Below are positions 17,744 to 27,339 of a stretch of 64,000 nucleotides of DNA, piece by piece. The stretch lies in contig CBDBJK010000036.1 in the NCBI GenBank assembly GCA_965206395.1, positions 310,001 to 374,000 on the forward strand. Reading direction: 5' to 3'. The notes beneath the pieces were generated by a model, which was given only the letters and a program-made list of their open reading frames with translations, was not told where the DNA came from and made no database searches. The position numbers and the translations under genes were made by a program. This DNA is from CBDBJK01 sp965206395 (GTDB taxonomy: Bacteria; Chloroflexota; Dehalococcoidia; Lucifugimonadales; CATOSD01). Numbering within the stretch: position 1 is the stretch's first letter; every line of letters starts with the position of its first letter.

Positions 17744-18829
17744 TTACTGAAGGTTTACCACGGTGTCGATCTTCGAAGGCGTCGTGCGCTCGACGATCAG
17801 CGTGCTGCCTTCGACGGGCTTGATCTCTACGTCGAACTGCAGGTTCCTAGTCAGAGGCGTAGCCTGTGCAAGGCCTTCCAGATCAATCGTAAGCTCCGCC
17901 CTTTCTCCAAGCTCAAGCAGATCGTCACTGTCGTTGTTGCCTATGAAGCTCACCGTCCATGCCAGGTCGTTGACCAACTGGTTGACGTCGGAGTAGGTAG
18001 CGACGAGCTTGTGCCTCCTGTCCTCAGTGTCGGCGATGCCGTCAGCGTTGGAGTCGCTAGGCGGTGTAAGGTCTACCGCCTCACCTTCGACCGAGTTGGC
18101 GATTGCGAGCACCAGGCTGGTGACTTGGCCGCGAGCGTAAACTCTATCGACGTTGATGGTCTCGTTCTGTGCCGTTGACAGGTCTGTGGCTATGTTTATG
18201 CCAACACACTGTATGCCAGTCCTGACGGTGGAATCCGTGATTCCGACCGTTACCAGTTTCCACGTATTGGCGGTCAGAACGGGTAGGTCTATGGTTTCGG
18301 ACGCACTGCCGCAGCCCGTGCTGTCGTCTATCACCAGGTCTAGCTGCGTAGCAGCGGTGGTCACGGTTGACTTGATCCACAACTGGATGGAGTCGTAGCT
18401 GCTTATGTCAAGCGCGGGCGAGATGTTCTCGTAAGCTGCCAGGCCTGTTGTAAAGGCGGTTGCGACGAGAAGGTCGGAGCTGTCTGTGCCTTCCTTCTTG
18501 TCCGTGGCGTCCGCTGTTGCCGTGACGTTGGTCTCAGCAACCCATGCGGAGTCGTTGTACAGGGTCAAGTCCGCAACGCCGTTGGCGATTACCGTGCTCT
18601 TCAACTCAACGCTGCCTCTCGCCTGCTTGAGTGCGGCGAAGACTGTCTCTTTGCCGCGCTCTGCCGAGAAGATACCCGTTGATAGCACGGTGAACGCGAA
18701 CACCGATGCTACAACCACGAACGCGATCAGGATGATCGCGGTCTCCAGTCCTGTGACCCCTTTTTGGCTTTTGACCAGCATCTGTGCTGGTGTCTTTAGT
18801 TGTTCTAAAACACTGGTTAAGTGTTTCAT
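17744..18829 (-). CDS. arlB: Archaellin (filament subunit) ArlB
   Basis: 361 aa. The N-terminus has a class III signal peptide: a 24-residue charged leader ending in Lys-Gly, then VTGLETAIILIAFVVVASVF with Glu at +5, then FSAERGKETVFAALKQARGS. This pattern is close to what I recall of methanomicrobial archaellins (FTGLEAAIVLIAFVVVAAVF-like). The rest is a beta-rich, Thr/Ala/Asp-rich exported domain with an EF-hand-like stretch (SDSNADGIADTEDR, residues about 257-270). It needs a prepilin peptidase (ArlK/PibD), which is not in the window. An AGGAGGAG site lies seven bases before the ATG. Only one archaellin gene is present here. Confidence 0.92.
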   Translation of the reverse strand: MKHLTSVLEQLKTPAQMLVKSQKGVTGLETAIILIAFVVVASVFAFTVLSTGIFSAERGKETVFAALKQARGSVELKSTVIANGVADLTLYNDSAWVAETNVTATADATDKKEGTDSSDLLVATAFTTGLAAYENISPALDISSYDSIQLWIKSTVTTAATQLDLVIDDSTGCGSASETIDLPVLTANTWKLVTVGITDSTVRTGIQCVGINIATDLSTAQNETINVDRVYARGQVTSLVLAIANSVEGEAVDLTPPSDSNADGIADTEDRRHKLVATYSDVNQLVNDLAWTVSFIGNNDSDDLLELGERAELTIDLEGLAQATPLTRNLQFDVEIKPVEGSTLIVERTTPSKIDTVVNLQ

Positions 18830-18893
18830 AATTAACTCCTCCTGTTTATGCTACTAACCGTCAATAGAGAGATTTGGCTTGTCATAGGGAAGC

Positions 18894-18929
18894 TCATGGT
18901 GGAATGGAGTGGCGTTGAGGGTTGTTCAT
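18894..18929 (-). CDS. Possible 11-codon leader peptide upstream of archaellin
   Basis: An AGGAG site seven bases before ATG 18929 opens a short frame, MNNPQRHSIPP, that stops at 18894, 65 bp before arlB. The site-to-start spacing is ideal and the product too short for a structural role. It could act in translational control of arlB. There is no proof it is translated. Confidence 0.3.
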   Translation of the reverse strand: MNNPQRHSIPP

Positions 18930-19387
18930 ATATATCTCCTATTTGAATCAGTTTGAAACTTGTCTATATCAAGTCCCGGCAAACGCTTTCAAAACAGTCG
19001 CATTTCGTAAATCAGAGTTGCATCGATAACATAAGTATCAGGGCTATATTTATCTTGACACTCAATCACAGTAACGTTAGGTTATTCGCAACAGGGAAAA
19101 GCGAACACCAAGTTGATACCCAATAAAGACCTGCAACGTGCATACAAATACGCAATGGGCGCATCCACCGATTGTCAGTGGCTACACCCAGAGCAGATTA
19201 CGTACAGGGCATAGATGCTTCCAACACAGGGTGTTGCTTGATGCGCTAACGCCGCAGGTAACGAGACGTTAGAAACTGAACGTCCACAACGGAGAAGGAT
19301 TGCAAACACATTACAAACGGATTGCAGAGTCAGGGTCGTTCGGGGGCACTGAGCTTATAGCGTGGCATGGCTCGGCTTTGCCATGTG

Positions 19388-19413
19388 TCGAAACGGATAC
19401 CTCGAAACGTATC
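19388..19413. promoter_or_regulatory. Candidate operator: direct and inverted repeats upstream of the LuxR-type regulator
   Basis: TCGAAACG occurs at 19388-19395 and again at 19402-19409. GATAC (19396-19400) and GTATC (19409-19413) form an inverted repeat across the second copy. The site is 36 bp before the regulator's ATG and upstream of arlB, so it could serve either gene. Inference only. Confidence 0.4.
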
Positions 19414-19448
19414 ACGAATGTGAAGTTGTTCAGAAGATAGGGCAGCTT

Positions 19449-20162
19449 ATGTATACTACTTTAGAGACCAGTCAAATAAAGGTAATGATCGTCGATGACT
19501 AGGAGGTCATACGAGAGGCGTTTGGTATGCTTCTTTCCAGCGACCCCACCGTGGATCTGGTGGGTGTCTTGGCTGATGGAGAGAGCACCGTCCAGATGAT
19601 CCCCGCGCTCAAACCAGACGTGGTCATCATGGATGTCAAGATGCCGGGACTCAATGGCATCGCGGCAGCGCAGCGCATACGTGAAGGCTACCCGGAGGTA
19701 GGCATCATCCTTCTGTCTGCGTACGACAACTCCGATTTTATCAGGGAGTTCCTGAAGGACGACCCGCGAGGCAAGTCCTATCTCCTCAAGCACACGCTTG
19801 GGACGATGGACGAGCTTATCCGCACGATTCATGACGTGGCAGCAGGCAGAACGGTGCTCGACCCCATTATGGTCGAAAAGCTGACCTCCCAGAAGGGCAT
19901 ATCAGAAAATTCTGCCCTGAAAGACCTGACCCGAAGGGAGCTTGAGGTGCTGTCGCTGCTGGCAAAGGCCTGCACTAACAGCACCATAGCCAGCATCCTC
20001 TACATCCAGCCCAGGACTGTGGAGCATCACATCAACAGCATCTTCAGCAAGCTGGACATTCAGCCGGAAAACGGCCAGCACGCCCGCGTTCAGGCTGTGC
20101 TAGCTTATCTGAAAGCAAGCGGTCAGTCGCGCCAGGACCTGTTTGCCCCCGAAACCAGGTAA
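19449..20162 (+). pseudogene. LuxR/NarL-type response regulator with an amber codon in the receiver
   Basis: ATG 19449 begins MYTTLETSQIKVMIVDD and is stopped by TAG at 19500-19502. The same frame continues EVIREAFGMLLSSDPTVDLV, exactly the sequence expected after DDQ or DDH in this family. The phospho-acceptor lies in DVVIMDVKMPGLNG and the Lys in SYLLKHTLG. The C-terminal HTH is RRELEVLSLLAKACTNSTIA followed by RTVEHHINSIFSKLDI. CAG to TAG is one transition. Translation from ATG 19527 would lack beta-1 and the acidic pocket. Divergent from the archaellin gene, it is the obvious candidate regulator of it. Confidence 0.85.
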
Positions 20163-20579
20163 GTTCCTGATCGATCCAACTTGCCGTAATCTATGGCGCT
20201 TCCTTTTTACTTCCATACATTCCGTAAGTATGCTTATCCTTATTATTTAAAGCCATACCATAGCTCAAGACACTGCTATTGAGCACCATGCGCTGACACC
20301 TTCGCAGACGGCATAACTGGTTGTTGACCTATGACAATTACCACCCATCCTTAAAGAATGTTTTGAGACCGCCCGTGCAGGGTTATATTCCACACTGAAT
20401 CATCATTTTGATGGGACGCACACTCTCAAGGCTTTTATGCATGGATATGAGAATACGGGCACCCATCTTGATACAGCGTTTTCGTACCTTACCTTTGCAA
20501 GAAAGGATGGGGTGCAACACAGAAAGTAGAACGTGAGGGCAAAAGGTAGCTTTTACCCTGGGGACAATTCAGATACTTA
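20163..20579. other. Intergenic region, nothing recognised
   Basis: Between the LuxR-type regulator and an insertion sequence. I find no gene, RNA or clear terminator. Confidence 0.4.
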
Positions 20580-21459
20580 GAGCGTCTAACAAAACCATTA
20601 TTGGAACAGAAAGCGAGAGCAGATGATGGCACAACCTATGGCCAAGAAAGCCTCATGTATGTCTGCCCTGCGCTCATATCGAACCCGTAAGCGTCGGAAC
20701 TGATGAAGCCAACTCAGGCTTCTCTCAACCACCCATCTATGCACACCCAACCCGCTGCCATGCGGCTCACCTCGCTTGGCCAGCAGCGGCCAGATATGTC
20801 GCTTCTTCAACTCCTTGCGAACAGGCTCAGAGTCATACCCTCTGTCTCCCTGCGCCTGAAGAGGACGCTTGCGAGGCCTGCCTCGCTTGCCCTTGACAGC
20901 AGGTATGGCATCCACCAACTCAAGGGCTTGGGTGACATCGTGAGCGTTCGCGCCAGTCAACCTGACCGCCAGTGGAATGCCCTGGGCATCGGTTATGATA
21001 TGATGCTTGCTACCCGCCTTCGCCCTGTCCGTGGGGTTGGGGCCTGTTTTCTGCCCCCAAAAACTGCTCGCACTGAAGCACTGTCCAGCACTGCGCGAGT
21101 CCAGTCTATGCGCTCAGCTGCTTGCAGGCGCTCAAGGCATACCAAGTGGATGCGCTCCCAGACTCCCGACTGGTGCCAATCTCTGAGGCGCCTCCAGCAG
21201 GTCATCCCACTGCCACAGTCCATCTCCTTGGGTAGGTCTTCCCAGCCAATGCCTGTCTTTAGCACGAACAGTATCCCACTTAGGACCTGTCTGTCAGGTA
21301 TCCTGGGCCTTCCTCCTTTCGGCTTCGGTGGTTGTGGCGGCAGTAAAGGTTGCACCAGTTCCCAGAATTCATCGCTTACAAGGGGCTTAGACATTAGGTC
21401 ATCCTCCTCCAGAGAATGTCCAGATTCTAACCCCTTTTATTAGGTTTTGTTAGACGCTC
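20580..21459 (-). mobile_element. IS5-family insertion sequence, copy 1 of 2
   Basis: 880 bp with inverted ends GAGCGTCTAACAAAACC (20580-20596) and its complement (21443-21459), flanked by TTA on both sides as a 3-bp target duplication. A near-identical copy lies at 54,289-55,168, also flanked by TTA. Confidence 0.92.
20598..21394 (-). CDS. IS5-family transposase, two frames
   Basis: The first frame (21394-20993) begins MSKPLVSDEFWELVQPLLPP, a typical IS5/IS427 N-terminus, and reaches the first Asp in RAVLDSASVRA. The second frame (about 21060-20598) holds GANAHDVTQALELVD, the second Asp in QAQGDRGYDSEPVRK, and the final segment HRWVVERSLSWLHQFRRLR. A -1 change near the G5 and A4 runs would join them, and the sequence after such a slip (KTGPNPTDRAKAGSKHHIIT) matches the family. 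This is the usual programmed frameshift layout. Confidence 0.88.
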
Positions 21460-21521
21460 TTAATCATCGGCAGTTTTGACACAGCTCATATACACAGAAG
21501 TACTCGCCTAGGAGGATTGTG

Positions 21522-22262
21522 ATGCCCGACGAAAGCACTTATGGGAATGAACAGGTGGATATATTACGTACCTATCATCTTGATGATGTCTCAGAGGAAA
21601 ATGTAGACGCGCTCTGGCGTCAGCTCCTGGTATACAAAAATTACGCTGACGGCGACGCATCGGAAGCCAGGGCCAGACGAATCGAGGCTGAGTCGAATCG
21701 CGAGCAAGCGCAGATAGAAGCCATCAGGTCGACCCAGTTGATGTGCGCGCGCATGAAAAGCGAGGCGGAGCTAGAGGTTCAGGAAGCGAGTAAGATAAAA
21801 CAACAGGCTCACATCGTTCTTGAAGACGCGCATGCAGAGATAGAAAAATCCAAAGAGATAAAGGCGCAGGCCGAACAGGAGCGCCAGAAGATTATCGCGG
21901 ATGCCCAGAAGAAGGGGCAGGAGATTGTTGACGCGTCCGAGGAAATCGCTCAGCGCGAGACCACCAAGCTTCGCCGCCAGGCCCTTGCCGAGGTTAAGTC
22001 AATCATGGGTCGCGCACAAGATATGCGAAATGCCGCGGACGAGGAACTGGAAACCCAGAAGATCCTCTCCAACATCGCCAAGCTCAAGGCCACGTCCAGG
22101 TGGGTGATGACCGAGCCGGAGGCCGAGAACAACAGCCAGATGCCTCAGGATTGGTCCAGCGGCCACGCAACATCAAATGGCGGAGCTTCGGCCCAGCATA
22201 AGTCCCAGCACACTAGCAAAAGCGCAAGGGCGAAGAAGGCTTCCAAGACCTCCAAAAAGTAA
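21522..22262 (+). CDS. Coiled-coil protein, DivIVA-like in form
   Basis: 246 aa. A short folded N-terminus (VDILRTYHLDDVSEENVDAL) precedes a long coiled coil from about residue 45 to 185 with dense Ala/Glu/Lys/Gln heptads (KIIADAQKKGQEIVDASEEI). A basic Ser/Lys tail ends the protein. Layout suggests a DivIVA/GpsB-like or scaffold protein, but sequence alone does not prove this. AGGAGG lies six bases before ATG 22522-type start at 21522. It is the first intact chromosomal gene beyond the archaellum region, so a polar-scaffold role is possible but unproven. Confidence 0.6.
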   Translation: MPDESTYGNEQVDILRTYHLDDVSEENVDALWRQLLVYKNYADGDASEARARRIEAESNREQAQIEAIRSTQLMCARMKSEAELEVQEASKIKQQAHIVLEDAHAEIEKSKEIKAQAEQERQKIIADAQKKGQEIVDASEEIAQRETTKLRRQALAEVKSIMGRAQDMRNAADEELETQKILSNIAKLKATSRWVMTEPEAENNSQMPQDWSSGHATSNGGASAQHKSQHTSKSARAKKASKTSKK

Positions 22263-22471
22263 ATAGACCCAGCTATATCAAGAAGTAAGGCGGTGTCAGT
22301 TGAAACGCTGATACCGCCTCACACAACCCAGATGCCCAATAATCTGCGCGTGCAGTAGCACGTAAGCACAATTAAACGCTTATCAGGTTGCTTCTTAACA
22401 TGGGTGGCCTAGAAAGCGTCATTTTCCTCCCAACCTTCCTTGGAAGGGCCGGAGATGTATCGGGTGAAAAC

Positions 22472-22633
22472 ATGGTTCTGTTTAAATCGTGCCCCAGGTG
22501 TTCGGGGGATCGAACGCTCGAACACGACCTTTACGGCTGGTACATAATCTGTCTCGCGTGCGGGTTCGTATCTTATCCAGATGTGAACGCTGAGACAGGG
22601 CAGCCAGTCGAGGAAATCAAAAAGCCAGCCTAG
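22472..22633 (+). CDS. Small zinc-ribbon protein
   Basis: About 53 aa from ATG 22472 (MVLFKSCPRCSGDRTLEHDL). Two CxxC pairs, CPRC and CLAC, should bind one zinc ion. The longer upstream frame to 22388 has no conserved features. Similar tiny zinc ribbons are common in Chloroflexota; function is unknown. Confidence 0.6.
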   Translation: MVLFKSCPRCSGDRTLEHDLYGWYIICLACGFVSYPDVNAETGQPVEEIKKPA

Positions 22634-22635
22634 AT

Positions 22636-22670
22636 AGACAGGGACGCATTGCTACGATGCGTCCCTGTCT
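22636..22670. terminator. Bidirectional Rho-independent-type terminator
   Basis: AGACAGGGACGCAT (22636-22649) pairs perfectly with ATGCGTCCCTGTCT (22657-22670) around a 7-base loop, between the converging zinc-ribbon and mutS genes. Confidence 0.8.
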
Positions 22671-22682
22671 GGTTTATTGACC

Positions 22683-25275
22683 TTACGGTTTTCCGTTCTC
22701 CCTGGCTTGCTCCTGAAGTTCGTAGAGCTTGTTTATAGCCTCAAGCGGTGTCATGGAGGCTATGTCGAGGCTCAGTAGCTCTTCAAGGGCGGCTGGCGTG
22801 GTCGTAAGCAACGAAAGCTGCTCAGGAACCGGCGTTTTGCCACGCCTTCGAGAGCGTGCAGACGTGCTTGCGCTTGAGTTCTCGCTTTCAAGCTCCCTGA
22901 GCACCTCCCACGCCCTGTTGATGATGCTGCCGGGAAGCCCCGCCAGTCGCGCCACATGAACGCCATAGCTCTTGTCTGCGCCGCCGGGAACGATGCGCCG
23001 CAGAAACACGACGTTGCCCTGGTCTTCGGACACTGCGACGTTGTAATTCCTGATGCGGGGCAAAAAATCAGCTAGCTGGGTAAGCTCGTGATAATGGGGT
23101 AGCAAACAGCGTCTTGCAGCCCAGGCGCGGATGATTGTGAACGTACTCGGCTACGGCGCGAGCGATGGCAAGGCCGTCGTACGTGCTTGTGCCCCGGCCA
23201 ATCTCGTCCAGGATGATGAGCGAGCGTGGCGTTGCGTGATTCAGAATCGCCGCCGTCTCCACCATCTCCACCATGAAAGTCGATTGCCCAACGGCGAGGT
23301 CATCCTGAAGTCCCACGCGGGTGAAGATTCTGTCCACCAGGCCGATAGTCGCCGACTCCGCCGGAACGAAGCTGCCTATCTGCGCCATCAGCACGATTAT
23401 GGCCCCCTGCCGTATGTAGGTCGACTTGCCCGACATATTGGGGCCGGTGAGTATCACAAGCTGCTCGTCCACGTTGGACAGCCGCGTGTCGTTGGGAACA
23501 AACGAGCCTGCAGGCAGCATCCGCTGCACTACGGGATGACGTCCCTGCTTGATGTCCAGTACGTCCTCGTCGTTGAGCGCTGGCCTGACATAGCCCTGAC
23601 GCGAGGCGACCTCTGCCAGCGAGCAGAAAACGTCTACCTGAGCGATTGCCTGCGCGGTCTCAAGCACAGACGACGCGGCGTCGCCGACCTGCTGGCAGAC
23701 CTGCCGAAACAGCGAATGCTCTAGCTCGCCGAGCCTGTCTTGCGCGTTCAGGATGAGCGATTCGTACTCCTTCATCTCAGGCGTGATGTAACGCTCGCCG
23801 CCCACCAGCGTCTGCCGCCGTATATAGTCGTCGGGAACCTGTGCGAGGTGGGACTTGCTAATCTCTATGTAGTACCCGAAAACCCTGTTATAGCCCACCT
23901 TCAGCGACTTCACGCCCGTACGCTCTCGCTCCGTCTGCTCTAGCTTTGCGATGTAGTCCTGAGCGTTTCGAGAGGCGTTTCTGAGGTCGTCCAGGTCGGG
24001 CGAGAAACCTGGCCTGATGACCTTGCCGTCGCCGACAGATGGCGGAGGATCATCGTTTATCGCGCTCCTGATAAGCTGAGAGACATCGTCGTTGCCCTTG
24101 ACACCATCAGCGACCCATGCGACCTGTGATGCGTCGTCGTCTTCGTTCAGGATGGCCTTTATCTGCGGTGCTGCTTCGAGGCTGCCCGCAAGCGCGACGA
24201 GATCGCGGGGTGTCGCACTGAAACCGCGCACACGGTTTATCAGACGCTCCATGTCTGACACCGACTCAAGCAGCATTACCACGCGCTCTCTGCGTAGGGC
24301 ACTGCGATGCGACCACGCGACGGCCTCCTGACGCTGGACGAGCGCCGCAAGATCGAGCAATGGCTGACCTAGCCATCGCCTCAGAAGGCGGCCTCCCATC
24401 GACGTTTTGGTTCGATCTAGCACAGAGAAAAGCGAAGCATTAGCCGCGCCCCATCGTCCGCCCTCGAAAAGCTCAAGGTTGCGTCGGGTCTGCGGGTCGA
24501 GCACCATGAACGATGAGGTCGAATAGGTGTACAGGGACGTAATATGGCCGACGGAGCCTTTCTGCGTCTTGCCGAGGTAGTCGATGATGGCCCCGGCGGC
24601 CCTGACCGCGAGAGGTAGATGCTCGCAGCCGTATGCCTCCAGCGACGCGACGCCGAAGTGACTCATCAGGCTCTCTCTCGCCCACTCCCGATGAAAGGCG
24701 TCCGGCTCGACCTCGGTGACTGTTGTGGACTCGTCAACAGGAAGGCTATCGTTGCCCTCCGGCGTCAGCAGTTCCGACGGCGTCAGGCGGCCAAGCTCGA
24801 CCGGCAGATGAGTCAACGGAAACTGGCTGGTGGCGAACTCGCTCGTCGTGATGTCAACGTAAGCCAGCCCCGCCTCGTCGCCATCGACGACGACCGCCGC
24901 GAGGTAGTTGTTGGCCTTCTGCTCCAGCAGCGAGTCCTCGATGACCGTGCCAGGCGTCACCACGCGCACTACCTCTCTATCGACCAGACCCTTCGAGGTC
25001 GCCGGGTCGCTGGTCTGCTCGCAGATGGCGACCTTGTAGCCCTTCTTGATGAGCCGCGCGAGGTACGAATCCAGCGAGTGATACGGAATGCCCGCGAGCG
25101 GCACACGCTGACCGCGACCCATCTCCCTGGACGTAAGCGCGATCTCAAGCTCCCTGGAGATCAGGCGAGCGTCATCGTCGAAGGTCTCGTAAAAGTCCCC
25201 CATGCGAAACATGAGGATTTCGCCCTCATGCTCCTTCTTGATACGCAGATACTGTCGTCGTGCCGGAGTCGTCAT
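22683..25275 (-). pseudogene. mutS: DNA mismatch repair protein MutS with a +1 frameshift
   Basis: The N-terminal mismatch-binding domain has GDFYETF (Phe-X-Glu motif), and the ATPase domain has LTGPNMSGKSTYIRQ and LIILDEIGRGTSTYDG. After CKTLFAT the frame goes to PLSRAYPAS and stops. Reading ACCCAT instead of ACCCCAT (G4 at 23096-23099 on the plus strand) restores HYHELTQLADFLPRIRNYNV and the rest of the protein. Corrected length is 863 aa, normal for MutS. The lost part holds the conserved His of the ATPase loop and the C-terminal dimer helix, so the product as written should be inactive. A sequencing error in the C-run cannot be excluded. No mutL is adjacent. Confidence 0.9.
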
Positions 25276-25462
25276 TGTTTTGTGAAATACCTGCCGGTTT
25301 TGTATTTTGTATGTAGACCTATTTTAGCGGAGAGATGGCGTGGTTGAAAGGATAGCGAGGGCGGGTTCTCTTAAAAGAAACATGAATATTGACTGTTATG
25401 TGCAGTCCTTATTATGATGTCTTCATTCGATGGGTTTCTCGCAGTAAGGGTTCAGGTGAGAT

Positions 25463-26508
25463 ATGGAAGAAGCAAACCTTATTCTGAATAGCGTGGTAGT
25501 CCTCATAGTGGGAGGTCTTGCTGTGTGGTTGACGCGCATTCAAGGTGAGCTGCGAGCCATCAAAGATGAGCGAATAGCCGCCAAAGATGATCAAATAAAG
25601 AAATTACAATCCGATATAAATGCAGCTATCGCTATCAACGAGGGCAGAGTTAAACTTGCGACTGAGCAGAGGGAGGGTACCGAAAGACAATTAAAGCAAG
25701 TTCTAGAGGAAAAAGGCCTAGTGGAAGGAATACAGACATCCGGCGTTGCTGAATTGGATCAAGATTCCAAGAATTTGCTAGGCGCTTTGTTGGACAGACT
25801 TCAAGGGCTGGAGCAGCTAGCACCGACTGCTGAGTCTGTCGAGAGTCATCTCCTAAGGGGAAACGCCCATTATGGAGCAGAGGGGTTTGACTTGGCTATT
25901 GCAGACTATGACCAGGCTATTGGACTGAACCCCGGTTACGCAGATGCCTACAACAACCGAGGGAATGCCTACAACGATAAAGGCGAGTATGACAGAGCTA
26001 TCGAGGACTACGACCAGGCTATCAGACTGAATCCCAATCTTGCCTATGCCTACAGCAATCGAGGGAATGCCTACGACGATAAAGGCGAGTATGACAGGGC
26101 TATAGCGGACTTCGACCAGGCTATCAGACTGAACCCCAACCTTTCTGAAGCCTACAGCAACCGAGGGCATGCCTACGGTCGCAAGGACGAACAGGACAGG
26201 GCTATCGAGGACTACGACCAGGCCATTAGGCTGAATCCAGACCTTGCCATAGCCTACAACAACCGAGGGGTTTCCTACAGGCTTAAAGGCGAGTATGACA
26301 GGGCTATCGAGGACTGCGAACAGGCCATCAGACTGAATCCCGACTTCGCTAGAGCTTACTACAATCGAGGCCTTACATTACAATTATGGGCAGGGCTTCG
26401 GAGGCACAGCAGGACTTCGACCGCGCGGTGGAACTAGGACATGATCGCACTGAGATCGACAAAGAACTCGATGAGTTGAGGCGAAAACACGAGTCCTCGG
26501 AGGAGTAG
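25463..26508 (+). pseudogene. Membrane-anchored TPR protein with a late frameshift
   Basis: An N-terminal membrane helix (ILNSVVVLIVGGLAVWL) is followed by a short coiled coil (25-110) and at least five tetratricopeptide repeats of 34 residues from about residue 130 (DLAIADYDQAIGLNPGYADA, DRAIEDYDQAIRLNPNLAYA and so on). Near 26384 one base appears missing: the frame as written ends WAGLRRHSRTSTARWN, while the next frame reads MGRASEAQQDFDRAVELGHD to TAG 26508. Corrected length is 348 aa. The truncated form keeps most repeats and might still fold. It is likely a scaffold; the partner is unknown. Confidence 0.75.
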
Positions 26509-26516
26509 AAAGCAAA

Positions 26517-26538
26517 AGGCCCGCATTTCTGCGGGCCT
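26517..26538 (+). terminator. Rho-independent terminator after the TPR gene
   Basis: AGGCCCGCA pairs with TGCGGGCCT around a TTTC loop, followed by a T-rich tract. It lies 9 bp after the corrected stop at 26508, which supports the frameshift interpretation. Confidence 0.85.
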
Positions 26539-26589
26539 CGTTATTTGTCTGTGTAGCCGTTTTGCTCTATGAGCGGCAGCGCCGCAAAA

Positions 26590-27339
26590 CTAATCCTCTT
26601 TCCAGAAGCGTTCCTCTATGACCTTGAAGTTCCTGGGCTTCATAAGGTCTTTGACGTGCTCGATCATGCCGGGATGACCGCAGGCGTACACCAGCGTGTC
26701 CTCCGGCGCGAGGCCGAACTTCTGAACGTACTTCTCCACCAGCGTATCCACTCGGCCGCACTCGTACTTCCACTCGCCGTTGCGCTCGTCCTTGGGCCTG
26801 CTGACTGTCGGCACGAACGTCACAAGGCCGGGATACTCCGCCTCGAACCTGCGTAGCTCCTTGTCATAGGCGAACTCGTCGATGTAGCTAGCGCCCATCA
26901 GGACGTAGAAGTGATGCCCTTCCTGCTTATCGTGAACGTACTGGCGGAGGAAGCTCACATAGGGCACAACGCCCGTGACAGTAGCCACGAGCAGTTGGTT
27001 GGGAAAGCTTGGGTCGAATGTGAAAATACCCTTGGCCCTGGGCCGGATAGTCATCGAGTCGCCGACCTTGAGATTCCAGAGCTTTGGAGTCAGCACACCA
27101 CCGCCTTCGAGGGGGACTAACTCTACGAATAGCTCCAGGTAGTTCTCATAAGGCGCAGACACAATGGAGTAGGCTCGCTCGATTCCATCCAGTCCGATTG
27201 TGCAGTATTGCCCTGCCTTGAACGTGAATCCCTTTGGTCGCTCGATCCACATAAACATGAGGTCAGGGGTCAGGTCTTCTCTTCTTACTACCTTGACCTC
27301 TTCTAGCTTTACTACGCGCTTCTGTCTCAAAGTTGTCAA
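26590..27339 (-). CDS. Ferredoxin-NADP+ reductase-like flavoprotein
   Basis: 249 aa, the size of bacterial FPR. The FAD-binding barrel has GFTFKAGQYCTIGL and RAYSIVSAPYENYLEL (the RxYS motif). The NADP domain has LLVATVTGVVPYVSFLRQYV and LVYACGHPGMIEHV, and the C-terminus EERFWKED resembles FPR-type ends. It should move electrons between NADP(H) and ferredoxin or flavodoxin. The usual GTGIAP motif is varied (VTGVVPYVS). It converges with the TPR gene. Confidence 0.85.
   Translation of the reverse strand: MTTLRQKRVVKLEEVKVVRREDLTPDLMFMWIERPKGFTFKAGQYCTIGLDGIERAYSIVSAPYENYLELFVELVPLEGGGVLTPKLWNLKVGDSMTIRPRAKGIFTFDPSFPNQLLVATVTGVVPYVSFLRQYVHDKQEGHHFYVLMGASYIDEFAYDKELRRFEAEYPGLVTFVPTVSRPKDERNGEWKYECGRVDTLVEKYVQKFGLAPEDTLVYACGHPGMIEHVKDLMKPRNFKVIEERFWKED

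Larger units (their letters stand above)
18830..19448. other. Divergent promoter region between archaellin and LuxR-type regulator
   Basis: About 620 bp with no gene other than the short leader frame. It must hold the promoters of the archaellum operon (minus) and the regulator (plus). A repeated TCGAAACG motif lies near the regulator. Confidence 0.5.

Noticed and set aside
10850..18829. Type IV pilus or Tad pilus locus
   Set aside because: ArlH, ArlG and ArlF are present and there are no PilMNOPQ, PilD, TadA/B/C-type or secretin genes, so the archaellum reading is much better.
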